The notes under the pieces: generated by a model
The model's database searches: none
What the model saw: the letters and a program-made list of their open reading frames with translations, nothing else
Told to the model about the DNA's origin: nothing
Made by a program: the position numbers and the translations under genes
Shown: positions 32,765 through 40,848 of the stretch, in pieces
Layout of the letters: each line of letters begins with the position of its first letter
How positions within the stretch are numbered: the first letter of the stretch is position 1
NCBI GenBank assembly: GCA_963579625.1
Contig: CAUZHN010000002.1
Location: forward strand, 1 to 64,000
Reading direction: 5' to 3'
Length of the DNA stretch: 64,000 nt
From: JAAXGI01 sp963579625
GTDB taxonomy: Bacteria; Gemmatimonadota; Gemmatimonadetes; Longimicrobiales; Gaopeijiaceae

Positions 32765-34398
32765 CCGGCACGATCCTTATCAGCACCCACGGACTCCCTA
32801 TCGCGGGTCGGCTTCGTGAGGCCTTTACTGGTGAGGGGTATGGGGTGGATCTGGTCTCTGATCCGTCACAACTGGAGGGTGAAGACGAGGCGCTTCTTCT
32901 AATACTGACCGGAGACACGAGCGCGGAGCACTGGGTTCGTGAGGCGCACGATCTTCTTGAAATTCCCGTTTTCACTGTCTTCGTAGGTGAAAATTCCGTC
33001 GCGCGAGGCCGACAGCTCGGAGCGGAGGAGGCGTTCGGGCCGGATCCGGATCCCGACGAGGTGGTGCTACTGGCACACAGAGGTGTCGAACGGCGGAGAC
33101 TACAGCAGCTCACCGGAATCGTAGGTGAATCAGAGGCGATGCGGGAGGTACTTGAACGCGTTGTTCAGATCGCTCCTGTGGATTCCACGGCCCTGATTAC
33201 CGGTGAGTCTGGGACCGGAAAGGAGTTGATCGCACGAGGTATTCATGCGCTTTCACCTCGACGCCATAGGGCATTTCTGGCGATAAATGTGGCAGCTCTC
33301 TCCGAGACACTTCTGGAGTCGGAGCTCTTCGGACATGAGAAGGGAGCGTTTACCGGAGCGATTGATTCCCGAAAGGGCTTCTTCGAGCTTGCTGATCGGG
33401 GAACCCTGCTCTTGGACGAGATTGGCGAGATGTCCATCTCGACTCAGACGAAGCTGCTTCGTGTTCTGGAGCAGCGTGAGTTCCTGCGGGTAGGGGGGCA
33501 GCAGCCGATACATGTCGACGTTCGTATCATCGCGTCGACGAATCAGGAACTCCGTGATCTAATGCCTGCGGGGCGGTTTCGCCGAGATCTCTTCTACCGT
33601 CTGAATATTCTGGGGATTGTGCTACCACCGCTTCGGCGGAGGCGGGATGATATACCTCGTCTGATAAACCACTTCGTCCGCGAGCTGAGTCTCCAGCTCG
33701 ACCGACCCTTCCCGGGGATCTCGGACGAAGCAGTGGAGCTGCTTGTTCGGTATGATTGGCCGGGAAATGTAAGGGAGCTCCGCAATCTCATCGAGAGTAT
33801 GGTCGTGCTCGCCCTAAGAAAGCCGATCGGTACGGAGGACATCCCTCGTGAGATCCGGTTTCCAGGTCTGGAAAGAAGCCTCCTTCCAGTACCCATCGCT
33901 TCTGCGGAAGGCTCGCTCGACGAGCAAAGGGTGCGGGAGGGCAACGATGCGCACCGGGTCCGACCCGAGCTGGAGTTCGTTTTTCGAACACTTGTAGAGT
34001 TGCGAGTGGATATGGACGAACTGCGGCGTGAGTTCGAGGTTTATCGGGGAGGGACTGACAGTCGGCTAGAGGGATCCGCTACCATCCCATTAGCCATTCC
34101 CTCTGTTTCGGGGGGCGATGTGGAGGTGGGGGTGAGGTTGTCAGGGAGCCAGGATCAGGGGCGCATGGGTCCCGATCTTCCCCACACGGAAGCAGGAGAC
34201 GAGTTAGCTTTTGACGAGGAAGCCGAACGGGGAGCCGTCGTGTTCCGTCCTGGAATGACCATGGATGACATTGAAAAGGAGGCAATCCGCGCGGCACTTC
34301 GAGAGGTCGATGGCAACCGTCGCAAGGCCGCTAAGAGTCTTGGGATCGGGGAGCGGACCCTGTATCGGAAGATCCAGAAGTACGCGATCGAAGAGTAG
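32761..34398 (+). CDS. Sigma-54-dependent transcriptional activator with degenerate receiver-like N-terminus
   Basis: 545 aa. Residues 1-105 look like a receiver (ILISTHGLPIAGRLREAF) but lack a clear phospho-Asp pocket, so phosphorylation is doubtful. The AAA+ domain is intact: Walker A GESGTGKE 148-155, GAFTGA 195-200, Walker B LLLDEIGE near 214-221, the arginine-finger region FRRDLFYRLNI, and WPGNVRELRN. A long insert (roughly 370-490) separates the AAA+ core from the Fis-type HTH (KAAKSLGIGERTLYRKIQKYAI). ATG 32761 overlaps the mog stop. It closes the aroC operon and could sense a partner rather than a kinase. Confidence 0.88.
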   Translation: MTGTILISTHGLPIAGRLREAFTGEGYGVDLVSDPSQLEGEDEALLLILTGDTSAEHWVREAHDLLEIPVFTVFVGENSVARGRQLGAEEAFGPDPDPDEVVLLAHRGVERRRLQQLTGIVGESEAMREVLERVVQIAPVDSTALITGESGTGKELIARGIHALSPRRHRAFLAINVAALSETLLESELFGHEKGAFTGAIDSRKGFFELADRGTLLLDEIGEMSISTQTKLLRVLEQREFLRVGGQQPIHVDVRIIASTNQELRDLMPAGRFRRDLFYRLNILGIVLPPLRRRRDDIPRLINHFVRELSLQLDRPFPGISDEAVELLVRYDWPGNVRELRNLIESMVVLALRKPIGTEDIPREIRFPGLERSLLPVPIASAEGSLDEQRVREGNDAHRVRPELEFVFRTLVELRVDMDELRREFEVYRGGTDSRLEGSATIPLAIPSVSGGDVEVGVRLSGSQDQGRMGPDLPHTEAGDELAFDEEAERGAVVFRPGMTMDDIEKEAIRAALREVDGNRRKAAKSLGIGERTLYRKIQKYAIEE

Positions 34399-34613
34399 GT
34401 ACTAGTTGAGGGGACCGGTGCAAGATCGCACCCGAGACCTCAGTCTGCCGAAGGGTCCCAAGCCGAACCAGGAGGTCGTCGATCGTTTCGCTCTCGGCTT
34501 AGTCTCGAGAGAGCTATGGGTTCACTGGCGCTCTGTTCTCGGGTATGCTCGGAGAGAGGGGCCCACAGCCGAGGAGGGCGAGCTGGAAAGAAGCTGTTGC
34601 AATCCGACCAGCG

Positions 34614-35246
34614 CTAGGCATCGCTCCCCACCCGGTTGGATGCCGGAACCTGCTGCTGCCCGTCTAAGAATCTGGTGAGTGCCCTCAAGAAATTGTCACG
34701 CCCCTCACCGGTCTTGGAGGAGAAGGGAATGACCTGATCGGAATCCAAGTCCAGAGAGTGGATCAGGGCCGGGATAGTCTTCATTCGCTTCTCCCACGAC
34801 AGCTTGTCGATCTTCGTTATCCCAATCAGTGCGGGGAGCCCAAGTTCCACGAGGTAGTCAAGCATCTTCAGGTCATCGTCAGTCGGATTCCGTCGGGCGT
34901 CCATCAGGTGAACAACGGCGCAAGGCCCGTCACTCCTTGCCAGATAACCCTCGATGAGGGGCTTCCATCCTTCTCGGACGTGATCTGGGACCTTCGCAAA
35001 TCCGAAACCGGGAAGGTCGACGAAGAAGAACTGTCCGTTGATTCGATAGAAGTTGAGTCCCTGGGTCTTCCCAGGGGTCCTTGATACATAGGCCACTCCC
35101 TTCTTGGTCCGACCGAGCAACGTGTTGATGAGAGATGACTTGCCCACATTTGAGCGGCCTGAGAACGCGATTTGCGGAAGGTCTCCCGGAAGGGGAGCGG
35201 CGGCATCCATGAGCGTGTCCATAAACTCCACAGTCCCGATTTTCAT
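34614..35246 (-). CDS. engB: Ribosome biogenesis GTPase EngB (YsxC/YihA)
   Basis: GTPase needed for 50S assembly. About 210 aa with G1 GRSNVGKSSL, a TPGKT G2 region, G3 DLPGFG, G4 TKIDK and G5 SSKTGEG. ATG 35246 (GTG 35249 is one codon earlier). It starts 14 bases after clpX in the tig-clpP-clpX-engB run and converges with the sigma-54 regulator. 34399-34613, between the two stops, holds no clear terminator or gene. Confidence 0.95.
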   Translation of the reverse strand: MKIGTVEFMDTLMDAAAPLPGDLPQIAFSGRSNVGKSSLINTLLGRTKKGVAYVSRTPGKTQGLNFYRINGQFFFVDLPGFGFAKVPDHVREGWKPLIEGYLARSDGPCAVVHLMDARRNPTDDDLKMLDYLVELGLPALIGITKIDKLSWEKRMKTIPALIHSLDLDSDQVIPFSSKTGEGRDNFLRALTRFLDGQQQVPASNRVGSDA

Positions 35247-35260
35247 CACAAGATTTGGGA

Positions 35261-36502
35261 CTACGCTCCCTTCTTCTGGGCCTCGTTGTGGAACACAAGA
35301 AGGGGGCTCACCCCCTGTTCGACAGCTTCAGGTGTTATGACGACTTCTCGGATGTCTCTCCTAGAAGGCACATCGAACATAACGTCCCGCATGATACCTT
35401 CGATGACGGCCCTGAGACCGCGCGCGCCGGTGCCCCGGTCGAAGGCCTTCTGAGCGATTGCACGGATCGCGTCTGAATCGAAAGTGAGCCCTATGCCTTC
35501 CATCTCCAGCATCTTCATATATTGCTTCACCAACGCGTTTCTTGGCTCCTGCAGGATCCGGATCAGGGCTTCTTCGTCGAGTTCCTCAAGGCTCACCATC
35601 ACAGGCAGTCGCCCGACGAGCTCGGGTATGAGGCCGAACCGCTGAAGGTCGTCCGGCTCGGCCCGGGAGAGAAGCTGAGTGCGTACCACCTCATCCTCAT
35701 CAAGATCCTCGTCACCGAAGCCGATCCTGCGCTGACCAAGCCGGGATTCAACGATCTTCTCTAGTCCGTCGAAGGCTCCACCACAGATGAACAGAATGTT
35801 GGTGGTGTCAATCTGGATGTATTCCTGCTGCGGGTGCTTTCGGCCCCCTTGGGGGGGTACCGATGCGACCGTTCCCTCCAGGATCTTGAGTAGCGCCTGT
35901 TGAACGCCTTCTCCCGATACGTCTCTCGTGATCGATGGATTTTCAGACTTTCGAGAGATCTTGTCGAGTTCATCGATGTAGATGATGCCCCGCTGGCACT
36001 CGGTCACATTGTAGTCAGCGGCCTGGAGGAGCCGCACGAGGATGTTCTCGACATCCTCGCCAACATACCCTGCTTCTGTTAGGGTGGTCGCATCGGCGAT
36101 CGTGAACGGGACGTCCAACAGGCGGGCCAACGTCTGTGCCAGCAGCGTTTTTCCTACGCCGGTTGATCCCATCAGCAGGATATTGGCTTTTTCAATCTCT
36201 ACGTCGTCCAAGAGGCCTTTGTGGTTAACCCGCTTGTAGTGGTTGTAAACGGCGACTGAAAGGGCCTTCTTCGCCTCTTCTTGCCCGATCACGTACTGGT
36301 CGAGGGCTTCCTTGGTCTCGCGAGGCGTGAGCGTCGGAGCGGTTGTCTCCGGGTGAGTGCGGTCCTCATCCTCAGACAGAATCTCATTGCAGAGGACCAC
36401 ACACTCGTTGCAGATGTAGACACTGGGCCCGGAAATGAACTTCCGGACCGAGTCCTTCGATTTCCCGCAGAAGCTGCATTGCAGATGTTCGTCAGTCGAC
36501 AT
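35261..36502 (-). CDS. clpX: ATP-dependent Clp protease ATP-binding subunit ClpX
   Basis: AAA+ unfoldase that feeds ClpP. 413 aa with an N-terminal zinc-binding domain (CSFC...CNEC), YVIGQEEAKKALSVAVYNH, Walker A GSTGVGKT, GYVGEDVENI pore-side motif, Walker B IIYIDELDK, and the RKH-type loop GGRKHPQQ. ATG 36502. It follows clpP by 50 bases. Confidence 0.97.
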   Translation of the reverse strand: MSTDEHLQCSFCGKSKDSVRKFISGPSVYICNECVVLCNEILSEDEDRTHPETTAPTLTPRETKEALDQYVIGQEEAKKALSVAVYNHYKRVNHKGLLDDVEIEKANILLMGSTGVGKTLLAQTLARLLDVPFTIADATTLTEAGYVGEDVENILVRLLQAADYNVTECQRGIIYIDELDKISRKSENPSITRDVSGEGVQQALLKILEGTVASVPPQGGRKHPQQEYIQIDTTNILFICGGAFDGLEKIVESRLGQRRIGFGDEDLDEDEVVRTQLLSRAEPDDLQRFGLIPELVGRLPVMVSLEELDEEALIRILQEPRNALVKQYMKMLEMEGIGLTFDSDAIRAIAQKAFDRGTGARGLRAVIEGIMRDVMFDVPSRRDIREVVITPEAVEQGVSPLLVFHNEAQKKGA

Positions 36503-36552
36503 CGATCACACCTCTTGGCCTTCGAAATCCGCGAATGGTTCGCGGCTCATGG

Positions 36553-37182
36553 TTACTCAGAAGCTCCTCCCTCGGAGTCTTTCGGCTTCTCCACCTCATC
36601 CCGGTGGGATAGTACTCGGTCGATTAGGCTGTACTCCACCGCCTCCTCCGGACTCATGAAATAATCACGGTCCACATCTTCGGCCACTTTCTCCACTGTG
36701 TGGCCTGTGTGTTTGGCGAGGATATTGTTGAGCCGTTCCCGGATGCCAAGGACTTCCTTAGCGGCGATCTCGATGTCCGCTGCCGTTCCCTGGTATCCGG
36801 AGGTGGGTTGGTGAATCAAGATGCGGGAATTGGGCAGTGCGCTCCGCTTTCCCTCACTGCCACCTGCGAGAAGGACTGCCCCCATTGATGCAGCCATCCC
36901 TACACAGAAAGTGGAGACTGGTGCTCGGAGGTGCTGCATCGTGTCATAGATCGCGAGGCCTGCGTAGACGTTTCCACCCGGGGAGTTGATATAGAGATAG
37001 ATGTCTCTCTCCGGGTCATCAGCATCCAAGAATAGGAGTTGCGCCACAATAATATTTGCTACTGTGTCGTCAACAGCGCTTCCGAGAAATATGATCCGAT
37101 CCATGAGGAGACGGGAGAAAATGTCGTAACTCCGCTCCCCACGGCTTGTACGTTCAATGACATATGGAGGGTAAATGGGCAT
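36553..37182 (-). CDS. clpP: ATP-dependent Clp protease proteolytic subunit ClpP
   Basis: Serine protease of 209 aa. Catalytic Ser99 in GMAASMGA, His124 in LIHQP, and Asp near 171 in AEDVDRDYFM. The N-terminus MPIYPPYVIERTSRGERSYDIFSRLL is the family's usual start, so ATG 37182 is preferred over an upstream frame that reaches 37299. It lies 43 bases after tig. Confidence 0.96.
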   Translation of the reverse strand: MPIYPPYVIERTSRGERSYDIFSRLLMDRIIFLGSAVDDTVANIIVAQLLFLDADDPERDIYLYINSPGGNVYAGLAIYDTMQHLRAPVSTFCVGMAASMGAVLLAGGSEGKRSALPNSRILIHQPTSGYQGTAADIEIAAKEVLGIRERLNNILAKHTGHTVEKVAEDVDRDYFMSPEEAVEYSLIDRVLSHRDEVEKPKDSEGGASE

Positions 37183-37225
37183 CGTGTTTGATCCGTAGTC
37201 CTTGATTCGGGCGGAGCCGACGGCT

Positions 37226-38488
37226 TCAGATCGGCTCCATGATTTCAGATTGCTCCTGAAGGAAGTCGAAGACTTTCTTCTCCGTGATCTCTCGTTCAAG
37301 ATGATCTAACTGGCCTGATTTCTGTAGGCGCGAGTAGACTTCGGAGAGGGTTCCACTAGTTTGCTCGGCAATCTCTTCGATCCGAGTATCCACCTCCTCG
37401 CCTGAGGCGACGAGTTCCTGAACCTCTGATATCCGATCTATGACGATGTGTCGCCTGACCGCATGGATTGCTCTGGGCCGCAACTGCTCCTTGGCTTCAG
37501 CGAACTGCTCATCAGGGAGATCCTCCGGGTGCCCGAGAGCCGAAAGGACGTATTGATCCACCATTGACTCAGGGATATCAAATGGGTTTGCCGATAAAAT
37601 CTGCTCAATGAGCTCACCCTGGAGTGCCTCATCCGCCTTGCCCGTCGCCACTTCCGTCAAATCCTCACGGATCTGGTCGGTCAGTTCCTCCAGAGTTTTG
37701 AACTTTCCCGAGGATGCGGCAAAGGCGTCGTCAAGTTCCGGCAACTTGAGTTGTTTCCTGCCATCAAGAACAATCTTCACACTCTGCTCTGTTCCCCGAC
37801 GCTCCTCGTCCGCCATATCTTCAGGAAAGCAAATCGTGAATTCGCCAGAGCCTCCCACTTCGAGCGTGCGAATGGATCTCTCGACATCCGGAATTGCTTG
37901 GTCCTTGCCGAGAACGAATTCATAAGGGCGGGGTTCGTCTTCCTCCTCGTTCAGCCTCTCGATTTGCACGGAGACCAAGTTCCCGCTATCCGGCGACCCA
38001 GTCTCTATCGGTATCCAGGTACCTTTCTGTTCCCTGATCCGAGCCAAGACACCGTCAACCTGTTCTTGAGTGACCTGAATCGCCGGACGCTCCACCTTGA
38101 AGCCGCCGATCCTGGCGAGTTCTACTTGGGGTGCGACATCAAACGAGATCTCAAATTTAAGGTCGGATTCAGGCTGGTAATCAATCTCTCCGACCTTTCC
38201 CTCGCTGATTGGCCGAAGAGATTGTTCCTCCAGCGCACCGCGATAGGCCTCCCCGATTACGTGGTCCAACACCTCCTGCTCGAGGGTGGGGCCAAATCTC
38301 TTCTCGACTAAGGCCGTCGGGATCTTTCCCGACCGGAACCCAGGGAGCTTGAGCCTCGACGAGAGTTTCTTCACGGCCGCCTTACGCTCTGCCTGAACGA
38401 GCATGGAGGGGACCGTGATGCTCAGGGTGCGACGCCATCGCTTCCCCTCCGCTACCGCCACCTCGAGCTTGGAGATGTCCAGCGCCAT
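37226..38488 (-). CDS. tig: Trigger factor
   Basis: Ribosome-bound chaperone with peptidyl-prolyl isomerase. About 420 aa: N-terminal ribosome-binding domain with the LPGFRSGKIP signature near 48-57, a divergent FKBP-like domain in the middle (TWIPIETGSPDSGNLV), and a long helical C-terminal part. ATG 38488 gives the family start (MALDISKLEVAVAEGKRW); an upstream frame to 38575 is not family-like. First gene of tig-clpP-clpX-engB, a common order. Confidence 0.95.
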   Translation of the reverse strand: MALDISKLEVAVAEGKRWRRTLSITVPSMLVQAERKAAVKKLSSRLKLPGFRSGKIPTALVEKRFGPTLEQEVLDHVIGEAYRGALEEQSLRPISEGKVGEIDYQPESDLKFEISFDVAPQVELARIGGFKVERPAIQVTQEQVDGVLARIREQKGTWIPIETGSPDSGNLVSVQIERLNEEEDEPRPYEFVLGKDQAIPDVERSIRTLEVGGSGEFTICFPEDMADEERRGTEQSVKIVLDGRKQLKLPELDDAFAASSGKFKTLEELTDQIREDLTEVATGKADEALQGELIEQILSANPFDIPESMVDQYVLSALGHPEDLPDEQFAEAKEQLRPRAIHAVRRHIVIDRISEVQELVASGEEVDTRIEEIAEQTSGTLSEVYSRLQKSGQLDHLEREITEKKVFDFLQEQSEIMEPI

Positions 38489-38933
38489 TAGAAGACCGTG
38501 GAAGAAGCACAGAGGACCAAGTTGCGTGCGCTGCGGAAACGGATGCACGGTGGCGTCCCGCACGCAAAACCACAAGCTACGTCAAGGAGTGCTAAGGACC
38601 GACTGAACTCTGTGTTAGCGTATCCCAAAGGGCACACGGCAGTTGCTACGCTCAGTTGTCGTTCCTCGTCATCGCTATAGTTCACGCTGCGCCTCTTCTT
38701 TGTTTCTACTCTGAGCCACGGGAATGCCATGCACGTGACCATGCCCCACTCCTCAAGTAACCTACCGGGGCACAGGGGGGCTGGAGCCCAACACCGTGTT
38801 TCTAGTTGTCACTGATCGCACAGTATGGATTCCTCCTCTTTCCGTGTACCGGATAAAACCCCTGTGCATGACCCACTGTGCTTTTCCAACGGACTTCTCG
38901 GACTTCCAGTCGGTGTGGGCACGGCGGGGCGAG
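38489..38933 (-). other. Gap between tRNA-Leu and tig
   Basis: About 445 bases upstream of tig. It should hold the tig operon promoter, but no convincing -35/-10 pair is visible. An 84-codon minus-strand ORF (38488-38742) exists but overlaps the tig start and has no recognisable family, so I do not call it. Confidence 0.5.
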
Positions 38934-39016
38934 TGCGAAAGGGGGGACTCGAACCCCCACGGCCGTAGGCCACGAGATCCTAAATCTCGCGCGTCTACCA
39001 ATTCCGCCACTTTCGC
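38934..39016 (-). tRNA. tRNA-Leu (anticodon UAG)
   Basis: On the minus strand an 83-nt cloverleaf starts at 39016. The 7-bp acceptor stem GCGAAAG/CTTTCGC is closed by 39010-39016 with 38935-38941. The T-loop GGTTCGAGTCC is visible, and the anticodon loop is TTTAGGA in a CGAGA/TCTCG stem, so the anticodon is TAG. The extra arm is long (GGCCTACGGCC region), as in tRNA-Leu. CCA is not encoded. Confidence 0.95.
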
Positions 39017-39090
39017 GGCTCCGAAAAAAACATAACCGTGGCCGGAAGTGGCATCAACAAGCGGTTTCCAGCCATGAGGTCACATGAGGA

Positions 39091-39163
39091 AGGGCCCGGA
39101 GTTGAGGGTTCTCACCCGCTCTGGGCCCTAATCTCGAAGTCCCGCGCCTAATTCGAGCGCGGG
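39091..39163 (-). terminator. Two GC hairpins between degQ and tRNA-Leu
   Basis: AGGGCCC (39091-39097) pairs with GGGCCCT (39123-39129), and CCCGCGC (39141-39147) pairs with GCGCGGG (39157-39163). They lie just after the degQ stop. Neither has a clean T-run, so termination is likely but not certain. Confidence 0.45.
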
Positions 39164-39187
39164 TGTCCAACGTGCGTACGTTTATTC

Positions 39188-40744
39188 CTACTGCGGAACC
39201 CGGAGGTTGACGATTCGCGACGACCCATCAGGAAAGCCCATCCGAAGTGACACGATGTCACCGGGCTCGACGTCTCCAAACAGTTCCTCGACGTCCTGGA
39301 CCGTCTCCACGGACTCTCGGTTAATATCCACTAGTTGCATGCCTGGTCGGACACCTGCTCGTCCGGCCGGTCCCGCGGGGCTTACTCGACCGATCACTAC
39401 GCCGCCCGTCGCCTCATATCCGAACCGTTCGGCTGTGGACTCATCAAGGGGCATGACGTCGATTCCGATGCGGGTCTGTGAACTCACCGTTGGTCTCGTT
39501 GTCTCAACAGGTCGCGTGCCAAGCGGAGAGGTTCCGAGCTGGACGGTGACCTCCTGACGCTCACCATTGCGGTAGAAGCGAACCATCACTTCGTCGCCGG
39601 GTCGATGCTGAGCGATCAGGAGCTGGAGTTGACCGGGTCGTTCAACGTCCACCCCGTCAACCGCAACGATCACATCCTCTTGCCGCAGACCGGCCTCTAC
39701 CGCCGGACTATTCGGGACGGCGTTGTTCACGAGTACCCCCATAGCACGGGGAAGCCCATAGTAGTCGGCGTCGACCAACTGCACTTCTCGCATTTCGATC
39801 CCAAGATACGCTCGACGTACCTCGCCGAACTCAATCAGATCCTCCATGATACGCTTCGCGAGGTCGACGGGGACGGCGAAGCCGTATCCCTGGTAATAAC
39901 CGGTGCGAGACGCGATCGCTGAGTTGATCCCGACAACCTGACCCCGCAGGTTCACCATTGGGCCCCCGGAATTGCCTGGGTTGATAACGGCGTCGGTTTG
40001 TATGAAGTCTTCGATGGCAAACTGAGATCGTTCCTCCCATCCTTCCTGCCGAAGTTCGTTGCCGATAAGGTTCAAAGGTCGGCCGATCGCGCTGATGATC
40101 CCCGATGTAACAGTGTAGTCCAGCGGCCTAGATCCGCCTCCAAGTCCTGGGTTTCCCACAGCGAGAATCCATTCCCCTACCCTCAGGTCGGCGGAGGATC
40201 CGAGGCTCAAGACTGGCAGGCTCACGTCGTCGATCTTGATAACAGCAACGTCGGTCGTCGGGTCGGACCCGACGAGTTCGGCAGTGTACTCTCGTCGGTC
40301 GGGAAGAAAGACCCGGATACTAGTCGCATCTCCTACAACGTGGTCATTTGTCAGTATGTAGCCGTCGGGGCTCACGATGAAGCCGCTCCCCCCTGCCATT
40401 TGAGGTGGACGCTCGCCCGGTGGCACTTGGTTCGGTCCATCGAAGAACTGGCGGAATTCATCAGGTAGTGGTGTGGGAAGTTGGCTCTCCGTAGCCAAAG
40501 TAGCCGACTGCTCGGCTTCGATCCGAACGACACCCGGGGTGACGGCTTCGGCGATATTTACGAAGGCCTCGCTCAGATCCAAAGCCGGCTGAATCTGGGC
40601 GTCTGACACCTGAGGAACCTGAGTGATTACGGCCATCCCCACCGGAGAGGCCCATCCCATCGCTGATGCGCCACCGACTCCCAGGACGAAGCCGATGACG
40701 GTGTAGATTACAACTCGGGTCTTGAACCGTAGCGGGTCGAACAT
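39188..40744 (-). CDS. degQ: Periplasmic serine protease DegQ/HtrA type
   Basis: 518-aa quality-control protease. N-terminal membrane segment (VVIYTVIGFVLGVGGASAM) tethers or exports it. Catalytic triad: His in TNDHVV, Asp in TTDVAVIKI, and Ser in NPGNSGGP. Two PDZ domains follow (MGVLVNNAVPNSPAVEAGL and GGVVIGRVSPAGPAGRAGV). ATG 40744 has GGAGGGAG upstream. It has the Deg layout of one protease and two PDZ domains. Confidence 0.95.
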   Translation of the reverse strand: MFDPLRFKTRVVIYTVIGFVLGVGGASAMGWASPVGMAVITQVPQVSDAQIQPALDLSEAFVNIAEAVTPGVVRIEAEQSATLATESQLPTPLPDEFRQFFDGPNQVPPGERPPQMAGGSGFIVSPDGYILTNDHVVGDATSIRVFLPDRREYTAELVGSDPTTDVAVIKIDDVSLPVLSLGSSADLRVGEWILAVGNPGLGGGSRPLDYTVTSGIISAIGRPLNLIGNELRQEGWEERSQFAIEDFIQTDAVINPGNSGGPMVNLRGQVVGINSAIASRTGYYQGYGFAVPVDLAKRIMEDLIEFGEVRRAYLGIEMREVQLVDADYYGLPRAMGVLVNNAVPNSPAVEAGLRQEDVIVAVDGVDVERPGQLQLLIAQHRPGDEVMVRFYRNGERQEVTVQLGTSPLGTRPVETTRPTVSSQTRIGIDVMPLDESTAERFGYEATGGVVIGRVSPAGPAGRAGVRPGMQLVDINRESVETVQDVEELFGDVEPGDIVSLRMGFPDGSSRIVNLRVPQ

Positions 40745-40848
40745 ATTCGGGACTCCCTCCGTCGTTCCGCGCAAGCCTCTGATAAAGACTCTAATACACG
40801 GAGATCAGGGAGTGGGTCCACGTAGGGCTGGCGGCTATACCGTGCCAA

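Noticed and set aside
34406..34678. 90-codon plus-strand reading frame after the sigma-54 regulator
   Set aside because: TTG start, overlaps the engB end on the other strand, Arg/Pro-rich with no family; more likely chance.
38587..38595. GAGTGCTAA, a half of the CIRCE heat-shock operator, upstream of tig
   Set aside because: The matching left half (TTAGCACTC) at the 9-base spacing is absent, so it is a chance half-site.
38762..39010. 82-aa minus-strand reading frame
   Set aside because: Most of its start overlaps tRNA-Leu; it is the tRNA read as protein.
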